From assembly GCF_019320115.1 (NCBI RefSeq), contig NC_089591.1, forward strand, positions 63,790,111 through 63,854,110: DNA of 64,000 bases, in the 5' to 3' direction. Positions within the stretch are counted from its first letter, which is position 1. Each line of letters starts with the position of its first letter. Positions 20,978-33,025 of this stretch are shown here, piece after piece. This DNA comes from Miscanthus floridulus (Eukaryota; Streptophyta; Magnoliopsida; Poales; Poaceae). The notes under the pieces are model-generated. The model saw nothing but the letters and a program-made list of their open reading frames with translations, searched no databases and had not been told where the DNA came from. Made by a program: the position numbers and the translations under genes.

Positions 20978-23900
20978 CACTACTGGAATCGTGGGATTTG
21001 CCTAGTGCCGCAGGCACTAGGCAAAGGCCCAGAAACACTAGGCAAACAGTTTGCCTAGTGTCACACTAGGCAAATAAGGGTCGGCAGAGGCGGACTAGGC
21101 AAAGAGCACTTTGCCGAGTGTGAAACCTCGGACACTCGGTAAAGTGTTTGCCTAGTGTCAAGGACACCACTCGGCAAAAGTATTCCACTGACGGTAGAAA
21201 TCGTAACGGACGTTTTGCCTAGTGTCGGAGGTCTGACACTCGGCAAAGTATGCAAGGTTTGCCTAGTGCCAGGCGTCCGACACTAGGCAAATATGTCAAG
21301 CTTTGCCTAGTGTCAGGCCACCTACACTAGGCAAATATGCCAAGCTTTGCCTAGTGTCAGGCCTCCGACACTAGGCAAACTGCCTACTTTGCCTAGTGTC
21401 AGTCCCAGGTGTGCCACGTGTGGCCCCTTTGCCTAGTGTCAGACCCCTGACACTAGGCAAAGTAACCAGAAGCTGAATTTTTTTTTGATTATTCCATTTG
21501 CGACACAAATATAAATCATATTCAAACACCACAAATATATCACATGAATCATAAATAAGAACCACATGTTCACATATATCACATGTTCATACCAAAAGTC
21601 CAAATGTGCCACAAGTACGCTCAAGTTTCAGTGTAGGTACTGTGAGGTCTAAAAGAAAGAAAAACCCGAAAGAAATTGCCGAGAAGCATGCCATAGAATG
21701 CATTGACAATAATGTCATCAGCAGAAAATAAACCTCCACACAGGGTCGCCTCAAACATAGAAAAAATAACAACATCTGCAGCCATATCCAAGCTTTTCTC
21801 TCATGTGTTGTTTTTATACACTGATTTCATATTGGTTAATATTGCAGGAGCTGATATACTTCCCATTATAATCAATCTACGAAGCACATCCATGGGACAG
21901 TACTAAAATGCTAGGTGAATTTATGAAAAGAGTGAATAGCAAAAGAACTTCCATGCACATTACTGAACATGAAACCTAAAGGAAATGACCAAAGCATCAC
22001 TTTCAACCTTGCAGGACAGTAAAAGAACAACAAATGGCACTACTGGTACTTGTGTGATCTCAAACTTCTAATAGTGTAGCTAAATATGTACCAGCGATTA
22101 GTAAGCTAACATATAGTATGCAACCCAACTAAGTACCTGAGTAGGGTCATGATGTTTATTACAGACCAGATAATGTTTTTTTCCAAGTGGTTGGCTTGTT
22201 CTGAGATTTTACAATGTGCATATAAATTGTATCAAACTAAAAATTCAAGGTTTAATCTGAATGAAAATTTTAGCACACGGTAGAAGAAATATGATAAAAG
22301 CAATGGATCAGGAGCACCTTGATGCAGTTACACGTGCTAATAGCCCTCAAAATGCACCCATGGAATGAAGTTGTCTCAAAACAAAATTCTTGCACAAGAA
22401 TAAAAATCATTCTGAGAAACCTAGGGCAAGCATTAATAAAATAATTTAGCTAAAACTTGATGGAATCAACTGTACTGTTGACCAGTGAACTTTTTTCTTC
22501 GTCTAGATGGATACTTCCTACTCAGTAAATAATCTAAGAAAACCAGCAGCATCATACAAATTCACAAAATGAAGCAAGTTCGTTGAGGATGCTATAAATT
22601 ATGAACTAAAACTTTATCAAACAGGTAAAAGAATGACAAAAAGAAGGGAACAAAAACACCTTGATGTTGTCGCACCTGATGACTAGTCCTCAAAATTGGC
22701 CTATGAAATGAAGTCCTAGTGTTGAACCGAAATCACTACACAAGAATAAAATTCAATTTGAGAGAAATTTGTATTGTGTATCGTCCTTTGCGTCACGCAG
22801 ACCATGGCGCACAGCCTGCTCCACCGTCGGGCTCAGAAACTGCCGCTCCCTGCCACTCTAGCAAATGGAGAAGATCGATGAACACCAATAAATAGGTAAA
22901 ATGATTCTACAACATGTATTGCCGTAGCAAATGTTTAAGTATAACATCTATGCTGGTCAATATGGGACGAAGGTAAATGTGAGGCTGTGTCTACAGGAGA
23001 ACATTCAGGCACAAATTTGAAAGGACGAAAGCCATGTCATCTGCTGTAGTAAGCATTGACCTATCCAATATTTCTTAACTTATTTAATACATTAGTCTAA
23101 AAGTGAAAATCTAATACCTGAGGAACATACATGAATAAATTAAAATGGTTTGTACAGGCCTGGGTATTCACCAATGCGGCACTTGGGGAACATTGTGAGT
23201 GATTGAAAGGAGGTGGCCTTCTGGAAACAGATTTGCATCACTTGTACCAGGAATGTAGGAAAAATCTCACAAAAAATTGGTAACTGCACCAAGAATTTGG
23301 GGCTCCCGCCACACAAACATTAGTAAAAGAAGGCCAAGAGACATGGAGGAGATGGGAGGTTACCTCGTCGCCCACGCAGTCGCCAGAGGGACAACAACCT
23401 GCCAGTCGCCGCTGCTGTCGCTGGGAGCGCATCCACACTGGAGAAGGGCACCGCCGCCGGGGGTTGGGACTGAAGCTGGGCCGCCGCGACCCCTAGCACA
23501 GGCTGCTAGGGTTTCCTGTAGCACCTGCAACACATGAACACACACGGAGCAGAGGGAGGAGGCAGCGCCGGGGGCAAGCGACGCCGGCGGACACCGCCGG
23601 GGCCCAGTCGCGAGGGGGAAAGGAGGAGGAGGAGGGCGCCCGCAGCCGCCGCGCCCGCCTGTGCCAGCCGTCGTTGGCCTGTCCGTGTCGGGATGGAGAT
23701 GGAGAGGGAGAGGGAGAGGGAGAAACCGGTGGGAAGAGGGAGAGGAGGCCAGCGGGGTGCAGGTCGCGGCCGCGCGCCGCCGTCCTGCCCGCAGCGCCGC
23801 CGCGGAGGTCCGCTCGCCGCCCGGGGGGCGCCGTCGCCCTGGCCGTCGCCGTTTCGGGAGAGATCGAGAGAGGATGGGGCGAGGTGTGTTTTTTTTCGGA

Positions 23901-24858
23901 GTAGAAGCTGTGTCTATTATTCGTTTTGTTGGATTCGGAGCAGAAGCCAGAGGAGGCAGCAAGTTTGCCTAGTGTCGATAACCCAACACTAGGCAAACAC
24001 TATAAAAAATAAGTTTGCCTAGTGTCTCTCATGAGACACTAGGCAAAGAGGCCAGTTTGCCTAGTGTCTAGCTAGCACACTAGGCAAACTTATTTATTTT
24101 TTTTCAATTTTGGTCTTCAAACTTTTTATCGAGCCTCCCTACATAAAATGAGACTACATGTTGAAAGTTGGCACAATTTTATGAAATTTTGCTATATTTC
24201 TTTAGTTTATTTAATTTCTTTGAATTTTTTCGACAAATGCAAATTTGAACTGCAAGTGTGTCGAATAATGGTAATTCATGAATGCAAAAATGATATTCAT
24301 GTTAGTAAGTGTTAGTTGAGGTCGTATCCAGAAACAGACCAAAAATTTCACACATCTTCACGTCGAGACATGACCACGAACTTGCGAGAAAATAGTTTTT
24401 AAATTCTATTAAATGAAAACGGAGTCTGAAATTCATGAAACTTGTCGACAAGTCAAGATATCGCATGCGGGTGCCATGATAAAAATTTAAAAAATATTTC
24501 GAGCACATCGTCACATATGATGCTTAGAAACCCTAACGGCGGAGACACTAGGCAAAGTTCTAATTTTGCCGAGTGTTAACGGAAGACACTCGGCAAAATG
24601 GTAACGGCGGTTGCCCTCCGACAGCCTTTGCCAAGTGTGATGGTATGCCTAGTATTGACACTAGGCAAAATGGTCATTTACCGAGTGGATTTCTTTGCCT
24701 AGTGTCGACACTCGGCAAATCGTTATTTTGCCTAATGCCTTTATTTTGCCGAGTGCTCCGGGGTCTAACACTCGGCAAACAAGCTCTTTGCCTAGTGTCC
24801 GACGATTGGCACTAGGCAAACCATTAAACACTAGGCAAATCTCGGTTTTCCAATAGTG
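20978..24858. mobile_element. Non-autonomous CACTA transposon, complete, 3.9 kb
   Basis: The left end is CACTACTGGAATCG and the right end is TTTTCCAATAGTG, the inverse of CACTATTGGAAAA. The flanks are act (20975-20977) and aca (24859-24861), an imperfect 3-bp target duplication. The empty sites in units 3 (41792-41794) and 4 (60571-60573) read tacacttgtgtattc and support act as the target. Both ends carry dense TTTGCCTAGTG and TTTGCCGAGTG subterminal repeats (20998-21470 and 23960-24840). The interior has a GC-rich stretch (23360-23990), possibly a promoter-proximal exon or captured DNA, and no recognisable transposase. Confidence 0.92.
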
Positions 24859-24995
24859 ACATGTGTATTCGCTTCATGTAAAAGCGTTAATCTAGAGTTT
24901 GTGGTTTGAACTGTAGAAGCTTTATATGTTTATCGACCATCAATAACTAAGGTAGAACTACACACCCACAATCTCACATTAAGAAGCATTTGAAC

Positions 24996-26881
24996 CACTA
25001 TAGGCCAAATCCAAACTAGTCCAAATGTCATAAATATGCAACTAATTACCACATGTTCTGTTATGAACCGATCTAATGTAAACCTCTAAATTTGAATAAA
25101 AATTGTGCAGTTCTATCTTATGGAAGATAATATAAAATAACCACTACGTTTGTATCTAAACATGTAAGTTACCCACCTCGAACATTAGAAAATAAATAAA
25201 ATGAAATCACCAACATCTACTATTATGAAAAGGCAATAAGTAAACATATATACGTTTCTCAATACCCACTTCTACTACTATAAACATATAAAAAAAACTA
25301 TCTCAAAGAAAGGCAAACAACATGTAGACAAAGTATATATATGCATGTATGAGCGATAACTATATATTTCTATGGTTTAGCAATCATGAAAAATGTTGCT
25401 AAATGAATCACATAACATGTCACTAACAATTAATTTTAATTTACATTAGTACTTTAATTTAGGACAAACAATTATGTAATTAAGTTGTTGATTAGATAAA
25501 TTTATACATTGACAAATTATGTAATTATGAGAATACACATATCTATCAATTCATTTAATTGTAGGGACTCTGTTGTTACAAAAATACTAACACACATAAT
25601 TATCGTAAAGGTAATTCATCACCTAGAACACTAAAATTTCTGTGTATGTTAATATAGTAACTAAAAATGTAGTCTATGACTTTGAACTTATGAATAAAAT
25701 AGAAAAGAAAAGTTTAAATAAAAGGTACATTAAATACTAAAGTTTTAACTTAAAATGTCCAAAAAAAACTATACCAATCAATAAGATTTAAATATTAAAT
25801 CCAAAATTCAGAATATTAATGACATTTTGAAGACACATGTGCCACAATTAAACACATATTAGTATCTCGTAGATGTGCAATGCAGGGAGGGCTATGAATA
25901 TGCATGGAAAGTGTATTGAGTAATTGGTAAATCCATCACACACTATAGGCCAAATCCAAACTAGTCCAAATGTCATAAATATGCAACTAATTACCACATG
26001 TTCTGTTATGAACCGATCTAATGTAAACCTCTAAATTTGAATAAAAATTGTGCAGTTCTATCTTATGGAAGATAATATAAAATAACCACTACGTTTGTAT
26101 CTAAACATGTAAGTTACTCACCTCGGACATTAGAAAATAAATAAACTGAAATCACCAACATCTATTATTATGAAAAGGCAATAAGTAAACATATATACGT
26201 TTCTCAATACTCACTTCTACTACTATAAACATATAAAAAAAACTATCTCAAAGAAAGGCAAACAACATGTAGACAAAGTATATATATGCATGTATGAGCG
26301 ATAACTATATTTCTATGGTTTAGCAATCATGAAAAATGTTGCTAAATGAATCACATAACATGTCACTAACAATTAATTTTAATTTACATTAGTACTTTAA
26401 TTTAGGACAAACAATTATGTAATTAAGTTGTTGATTAGATAAATTTATACATTGACAAATTATGTAATTATGAGAATACACATATCTATCAATTCATTTA
26501 ATTGTGGGGACTCTGTTGTTACAAAATACTAACACACATAATTATCGTAAAGGTAATTCATCACCTAGAGCACTAAAATTTCTGTGTATGTTAATATAGT
26601 AACTAAAAATGTAGTCTATGACTTTGAACTTATGAATAAAATAGAAAGAAAAGTTTAAATAAAAGGTACATTAAATACTAAAGTTTTAACTTAAAATGTC
26701 CAAAAAAAACTATACCAATCAATAAGATTTAAATATTAAATCCAAAATTCAGAATATTAATGACATTTTGAAGACACATGTGCCACAATTAAACACATAT
26801 TAGTATCTCGTAGATGTGCAATGCAGGGAGGGCTATGAATATGCATGGAAAGTGTATTGAGTAATTGGTAAATCCATCACA
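24996..26881 (+). repeat. Direct tandem duplication, about 945 bp, upstream of B2
   Basis: Unit 1 is 24996-25940 and unit 2 is 25941 to about 26881. Both start cactataggccaaatcc and end gtaattggtaaatccatcaca. The corresponding spacer is single-copy upstream of B3 (from about 41932) and B4 (from about 60712), so this duplication is specific to unit 2. It is non-coding and AT-rich. Confidence 0.9.
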
Positions 26882-27532
26882 ACCGGATACAAACCATAGA
26901 GTATCTATATGAGCATTGTGTTAGAAAATGAATACAGAAAGAACACAAACATAAGCAGTTTTGTTTAGTTGTATCTACTAAATTATCTATGAGCTTCTAC
27001 GCGTCACTTATGTCTCTTAAGCTTCTAGCCTATACAAAAGTACGGGTGGATGTATTAGTACTTTTTTTTATAAACAAGAGGAGAATCACCTAGCCAACAT
27101 TCAAACAAAAAGAACAAAATTTTATAGGAGCAACACCCGTCGTTGTTTGCTGGAACACTTCTCAAGCAAATTCAAGCTTCTGAATCTGAACTTGAATGTT
27201 CGAACTGAACAGAATAGATGTTGATCCCGACATCCCGTCAAGTACCACAAAAAACTACTTCAACTCTTCAAGCAACTTGGGCGTCAATCATCATGGCACC
27301 TCTGCTGATCTTTAGCACTAAAGCATGGCACTAGATACAAGCAGCCAACCCATATGACAAGTTACTAAACTGAATAAATGATCAACCATCAAGCTAGAAC
27401 AAACATCAACATGCATCCACCAATGCAGCAATCTTGGCCACTAGCGCTGTTCTAGAATGAAACTTTATTTCTGGAGTACCACCCAAATATTCATGGAATA
27501 AATCCAGATCACCCATTTAATAATCGCCCTCA

Positions 27533-27604
27533 CATGCACATGCTCACGGGAATGTGAACTCACTAACAACTAATTGGCACTGCACTGATGGTTGTCCTAT
27601 AAAT
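27533..27604 (+). promoter_or_regulatory. B2 core promoter
   Basis: CATGCACATGC lies at 27533-27543 within CTCACATGCA, and TATAAAT lies at 27598-27604. Both elements are preserved although the gene is broken. Confidence 0.65.
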
Positions 27605-27729
27605 GCAACAGCCAAGCGCCACTACGAACCATCACAAGCGCTTAGCGATCAGTTATTATTAAGGCACACCTTAATCACGCTCTGCTTCGTGCTGCTAGTG
27701 ATCAAGCAAGTGCTTTAGTACTCGTAGCA

Positions 27730-28132
27730 ATGGCAGGCAAGGCCTCGATCGCGCTGTTCCTGGCCGTGAACCTAGTCGTGTTCGCCATTGTCAGCGCCAG
27801 CAGTGGCGACTGCCCCACGCCGACCCCGTGCACCCCGTCGACGCCGACCCCGACGCCGGCCACGTCCGGCAAGTGCCCCCGCGACGCGCTCAAGCTGGGC
27901 GTGTAAGCCAATGTTCTGGGCCTGATCAAGGCCAAGGTGGGCGTGCCGCCCACGGCCCACGGAGCCATGCTGCCCGCTGCTAGAGGGGCTCGTCGACCTC
28001 GAGGCCGCACTGTGCCTCTGCACCGCCATCAAGGGCAGCATCCTCGGCATCAACCTCAACCTGCCTGTCGACCTCAGCCTCGTCCTGAACCACTACGGCA
28101 AGACCGTGCCCACCGGATTCAAATGCCTCTAA
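27730..28132 (+). pseudogene. B2: HyPRP gene with shared premature stop and 7-bp duplication
   Basis: This copy resembles the A genes. The signal peptide and linker ([26 protein letters not shown] region) are open, then codon 59 is TAA (27904-27906) where A genes have the TGC for the second cysteine of the eight-cysteine motif. Downstream, gcccacg is duplicated near 27948-27961, which shifts the frame, and the seventh cysteine is Tyr (tac). Translation would end after 58 residues, giving a secreted Thr-Pro-rich peptide of about 35 residues. Promoter and AATAAA (28435-28440) remain. The coding sequence is identical to B3. Confidence 0.92.
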
Positions 28133-28440
28133 GCTAGCCGCGAGTATGCCGGCCGTCCGCCGGCGTGTTCTTTGGCTTGCCATTCGTCTTACTGTCTTAG
28201 TGCAGGCAGCTGGTGCCTTATCGTCTGCTACGTAAGCGCGTGCTAGCTAGCTCTGCGTGAGTACGTGCATCGGCGCGAACACGCGAAGTACGTACGTATG
28301 TAGCCGGTTTTTGTGATGAACTTCCTTTGCTTTTGGGTGTTTCTTTTGTGGCAAGTGCTTCGTCCTTTGCTTGGACAGTGTTCCAGAACTATTTGGATGT
28401 TATACTTTTTTTGTATCCAGCAGTCTGCTTGATGAATAAA

Positions 28441-28994
28441 GCTTATATTTGTTGGAAATATGCTATATATATATATTACTATATAATAGCAGATTTTATT
28501 GTGATGCATATTTCATACACATTTGCAAATACTACATAAATTAAAACACGACTAATTGAGGCAATAATCCATAACCATATTTGAGGCGTAGAATCACTAG
28601 CATTCATGGTAATATTCATCCGTGTGCATCTCCAACCGACCAAAAACAGTATCAAGAGCTCTAGTAGGCAAAGGGTATTGTTTTTGTTTAGCTTAAGCTC
28701 AGTCTTCTCCTTTCTTCGTCATCCATATAAATCTCAGAATACTCCTATGAAAAAATGCTAATATCACTATGCGTAGTACGTTCATATACAAAAGGCCAAC
28801 AATTATGGCTCACAGTTACTCATGCAATCCCAACGAGTAAGTACAATAAAACCACGTCACTGGCTTATAAATCGCGCTCATTGGGGATGTGGCCTGCTAA
28901 AGCGCCTTGCACAGTACTATTATGGCCATCTTTAGCTTTCTCTTTTTTAATATAACAGTTAGCTCTCCTATCAGTTCGTTTAAAAAAAAGACAT
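28441..28994. other. B2 3' flank, no supported gene
   Basis: AT-rich spacer shared with units 3 and 4. It resembles the A and C 3' flanks distantly (ccataacca..ttgag..gtagaat..ctagcattcat), consistent with A, B and C descending from one ancestral gene with its flanks. Confidence 0.6.
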
Positions 28995-29093
28995 GAGCCT
29001 GTTTGGTTGGCTTTAAAGCTAGCCACTTCGGTTGCTGCCATTGTCATATGAAGGCACAACAAAGCACTGCCAAGAAGCCAACTGAACAGGCCC
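28995..29093. mobile_element. Short MITE between B2 and the Tat-type fragment
   Basis: About 99 bp with inverted ends gagcctgtttggttggctt and aagccaactgaacaggcc. It is non-coding. A second copy lies at 44986-45084. The target duplication is unclear (atg or cat). Confidence 0.65.
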
Positions 29094-29327
29094 ATGTCAG
29101 CAATCCTAGTTGGAAGAGAGAGAAATAAGGAGAACAACTCAGCTTGGTTTGCATTATTGCTCGAGTCATGGGTCGTCCCATCACTAGCACGTGCTCATGA
29201 AGGGAAGGAAGAGTTGGTGGCCTCAAAATTAAAAAAAATCATATTTAGAATAGGAGAAGAGACAACGTTGTTGTATGACTTGTCTATTATATATTACGGA
29301 GTAATAGTTTATTGCTGATTAGTTTAG

Positions 29328-30532
29328 TGTCGGTGTTTCGAATAACACCAAAACTAGTAAATTTATATTGTTGCGCGTTAGGTTCGGAGATGGTACTAAA
29401 TGACACAAGGTTTATACTGGTTCGGGCAGAATGTCCCTACGTCCAGTTTGCGCTGCTGCTCGTGTTATTAGTACCGAAAAAGGTTCGTAGTAGGCGGTAC
29501 AAACGGTCGTGAGAAGGACAGGTCCCAAGTGTCTGATGGAAAGGTCGAAAGAATGCCAAGAGCTCAGTTGCTGCTTGGGTGTGTGTGTGTGGAATTGATC
29601 CGTCTAATGAATCTACCTGTTTGAAGAGAGCGCATCCCCTTTTATAGATAAAGGGGATGGCCCTTACAAGTGAGAGGGAGAAAATACATATGCTTCTAAG
29701 CCTTATCACCTACGCCGACGGGTACAGGTCGATGGTAGGCGCCACAACACTGTTGGATGTCAGATCCACGTGAGAGGTTGTGTTGTCTTCTTCGGGTATG
29801 GCAGACGTCGACGCCCGCCACACTGTTGATACCTGGAGGCATGCAAGGGTTTCACCATGTTCGCCTGGTACTGTAAATACCGGAGCTCACAACACTGTCG
29901 ATGCCTAGAGGCATGTGGGGGGAGTCTTATCATATGGGAGTTAATGGCGCCTACAACACTGTAGGGGAAAAGGCGATGCCTACAACACATTAGGCTCTGC
30001 CATGCCTAGGAGGGCTTAAAGCGCCATCCCGTCGTATCCTGATGGTACCTTCTCGCAGGTGCGCAGGATATGGTCCTCGGTACTGCGGTTGACCAGAGTG
30101 TCCCATCTTACCCTGTGCTCATCATCATGAAGCGGCAGGGTGCAGACGTCGGACGAGGCGGAGCCAGCCCGGAATGTCGATCGAGGCGGAGCTATCCCTC
30201 AGCCGTCTCGGACGAGGCGGAGCCTGTCCTCAGCCGTCGGGTGAGGCGGAGCCTGCCCTTAGCCATCAGGCGAGGCAGAGCCAGCCCTTAGGGGCCGGGC
30301 GAGGCGCAGCCTGCCCTTAGCCGTCGAGTAAGGCAGAGCCAGTCGACCCTCAGCCGTTTGTTGGGCGAGGTGGAGCCAGCCCTTAGGGGTTGAGCGAGGC
30401 GTAGCCAGCCCTTAGGGGCTGGGCGAGGCATAGGGCAAGAAGTGTAGTTGTGTTCTTGCCTATTTGGGAGCATCAGCGCTTGATAGTTATTAGCTCCATC
30501 TCATTGGGTACCTCAGTATTAGGTCCCCGACA
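29328..30532 (-). repeat. 3' LTR of the Tat-type fragment
   Basis: A 1205-bp LTR with plus-strand ends TGTCGGTG and CCCCGACA. Orientation is minus: a TATA box reads TATAAAA on the minus strand at 29640-29646, and the purine tract lies beyond 30532. It carries about ten degenerate 30-bp repeats of the type gaggcggagcctgcccttagccgtc at 30150-30440. Confidence 0.85.
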
Positions 30533-31196
30533 GTAGCCCCCCTCCGAGTGATTCGAATAGAATCGCCCGGGGGTGATTTGACTTACCCGAGGGTGCGCGT
30601 GAGCGCACCCGACGTGTGTAGCCCCCGAGCCCCTGGGTGATTCGGGGGGTAGAATTGCCCGGGGGGTATTTCGATTTGCCAGAGGGTGCGCGTGAGCGCA
30701 CCCGTCGGGTATAGCCCTCGAGCCCCCGGGTGATTCAGGTAGAATCGCTAGGGAGGTAATTTCGGACCCTTGGCGGGTATGGCTGTGAGATTTGGTTTTT
30801 GTCCACTGGACAGTTTAAAGGGAACCCTGGTGGTCCGTGGGGATTCATCTAGGGTCAGCCCGGTTGAGACTTGATTGTGGATCGAGACTCCGTTGAGGCT
30901 CGTGTACCTGGGTTTTGGCCGTTCGCGGGCCCATCCCTTGTTGGGACGACCATCGAAACTATTGGGCCAGCCCTCAAACTCCCAGACCCAGGCGGGCTGA
31001 AGAAATGTTTTTTGACCATACATATCCCCTCTGTGGGAAAAGTGTCCTGGTCTGCTTGGGAAGGCGAAATGTCCAGCGTGACTTTGGTGGGAAAGGATAG
31101 GGATCGCGGGTGCATATCCCGCGACGTGACGTAGTGGTGTATCGTGGCAGGCTCGGAGACCTAGGTGGGCGGTTGCTCTTCTCGCATCTGTCGCCC

Positions 31197-31203
31197 TATA
31201 AAA
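31197..31203 (+). promoter_or_regulatory. TATA box of the antisense ORF
   Basis: TATAAAA on the plus strand, opposite to the element's own transcription and about 165 bp before the antisense ORF's ATG. It is preserved in both copies (47194-47200). Confidence 0.5.
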
Positions 31204-31368
31204 CTAAGGGGTTCGCCCCTAGGGTTCCATACTTTGCCTCCTCGCCTTTGCATCTTCAACCTCCGCCGCCAATCGCCTAAGCCTCCCGTACCTGCATCGC
31301 AGCCGCTGCCGAGCTCACATCCGCATCGCAACCGTCAAGCTCGCATCCACCCCCCTCCCAATCGTTCA

Positions 31369-31802
31369 ATGGAGCCATGGTGTAGATCTGACATCACCCT
31401 CAGCGCCAAGAGGGCCTCATTCGCCGTGGCCTCCTTTGTTCGCTGACCGCCGCCGAGGAGTGGTGGCTGCACGGTAATGAGGACGAGCCATCGCCGCCCG
31501 AAGGGTATGTCGTGTCCTTCGCTCACTTTCGTGAGCGGGGATTCACCATCCCCACCCACAAGTTCCTCCGAGGGCTGCTGGACTACTACAAGGTGGAGTT
31601 ACAACACCTTACTCCCAATGGGGTTCAACTTCCCCTGTTCGACGGGGATACAGAGCTGCAGGATCTCGATGTGGCTTCGTTTGTAGAGTTCGCCCTCTAC
31701 AAGAACGAAGGACTTGGCGCGGCTGCGAGCCGTCGAGCTTCCGTCTTGTCCGTGGCACTGTGTCACGGAGGAGGTAGTCGAGGTAGAGCGTTCTCCAATT
31801 GA
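31369..31802 (+). pseudogene. Antisense extra ORF of the Tat-type element, unit 2 copy (frameshifted)
   Basis: It encodes the N-terminal part of the putative gypsy-type transposon domain (Transposase_28-like), with AAEEWWLHG, PEGYVVSFAHF and FLRGLLDYYKVELQHL. It runs opposite to the LTR and pol. One C is missing near 31397 relative to the open copy at 47366, so the start and body are in different frames. The domain is cut after LTPNGVQ, where an internal deletion joins it to inverted pol sequence. The remaining codons to 31802 are antisense pol. Confidence 0.75.
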
Positions 31803-32140
31803 TCAGAGGGTCGGCTCTGTCGTTGGATCCTCTTCAAGCTCCGTGACCTAGGGCAAAACAGAGCCGTCGGTTGGTCAGCCCCCGAGGCTGGATCAGGCGG
31901 GCAATCGTTGGCTTGTTCTGACCCTTCATAGCGCACGAGGGTTTGTGTTGGTCGCTGGCAAAGACACCCGTCGGCACCGGCTCTCGACCGGACGCCGCTT
32001 TTGCAAGCGCATCGGCCGCCTCGTTGAGGCGCCTTGGGATGTGATTGAGTTCAAGGCCGTCGAATTTGTCCTCCAGCCGTCGGACTTCTTGGCAGTACGC
32101 AGCATCTTGGCGTCGTGATGAATGACATCATGGTTTAGGC
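31625..32140 (-). pseudogene. Pol fragment (RNase H end and integrase start), unit 2 copy
   Basis: The minus strand encodes fragments such as KMAAYCQEVRRLEDKFDGLE, LNEAADALAKAASGREPVP and WRTLYLDYLLRD, typical of the RNase H C-terminus and the linker to integrase in grass gypsy elements. After a frameshift it continues as GELYKRSHIEILQLCIP. Several one-base differences from unit 3 break this copy further. Confidence 0.8.
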
Positions 32141-33025
32141 AGATGTATGTTCTACAACCACTATCACCATTGCACTCTCCACCGAAATTGTTTCTTCATT
32201 CAATTCGCATTTGGGTATAGCTTCACTCTCAATAGCACACAGTATCGTATCTATCTAGAAATAGAAAGGTTTCATCAGGAACTTGCAGTTCAGACTTCAG
32301 AGTTGTATAAACCCACAGGATTTCCTAACAGTACTACTTTCCAATGGCCTGTCAGTTTAACAGATATTTCCTCTATCTTGGACTTGGAATGACAATCACA
32401 TTTCAAACAGAAAGTCGACTTATACAAACTTTGACGAACAATTATTCAAAAAATATGCAAGTTTAGAACATTGAACTTGTATCAAGGGATTTGTGTTCAA
32501 AGTGTCTCTGAATTATGTTTGATGATTGTAAAAGATATTAACGGGTCAAAATAATCCGAAATGGAGTGTACAGAGCATCATACATCACCGATAAGCCATA
32601 GAACAGGATTCCCAAGTACTCCTATGTTCTTCAGGCAAGCATAGACAGCCTGTGAGTGAGGTAAACATTCCATACATGGAGTGGAATCAACACTACAAGA
32701 TGACGTTGCATGTCTGTGCATATTGATATGTTTGATATAGAACTACTACCTATCATTTCGTCACGTCAAAGCCAAATAAAAATGGGACACAGTAAATCTG
32801 TAATCCTTATCGTCATGTCAACAGAACTGGATTACTGAAAGTACCCCACAGAACCGAGAACGTGGTGCTCAATAGCGACACGAATCACACAGAAATGTAA
32901 GTAGCCATCGGCTGGCCGTCGAAGCAAGTTTGCAGCAAAACAAGAGTACAAGAGCACCTCGGCACGAACAGCGAAGAGTTAAAGAACTAAGATAAACTTG
33001 CCTGATCTAGTTTTCTTTGTCTTCT
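32141..33025. other. Spacer between the retroelement fragment and X2
   Basis: No gene or repeat was recognised. The equivalent sequence is at 48151-49036. It may contain the 3' UTR of X on the right side. Confidence 0.5.

Larger units (their letters stand above)
29328..32140 (-). mobile_element. Truncated Tat-lineage Ty3-gypsy element (3' part), unit 2 copy
   Basis: On the minus strand, reading from high to low coordinates, it contains the end of the RNase H region, the start of integrase, an internal deletion, an antisense extra ORF, a purine tract (plus strand gtagccccc) and one LTR. The 5' LTR, gag, protease and reverse transcriptase are missing. The same rearranged fragment is present in unit 3 at 45324, so truncation and deletion preceded the unit duplication. 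Confidence 0.8.

Noticed and set aside
20998..21470. Regularly repeated 10-13-bp motifs resembling a CRISPR array
   Set aside because: The repeats are short, occur in both orientations, have variable spacing and lie at the ends of a CACTA transposon. CRISPR is not expected in plant nuclear DNA.
29328..32140. Complete LTR retrotransposon in unit 2
   Set aside because: Only one LTR and the 3' part are present, with an internal deletion. No second LTR or target duplication was found.
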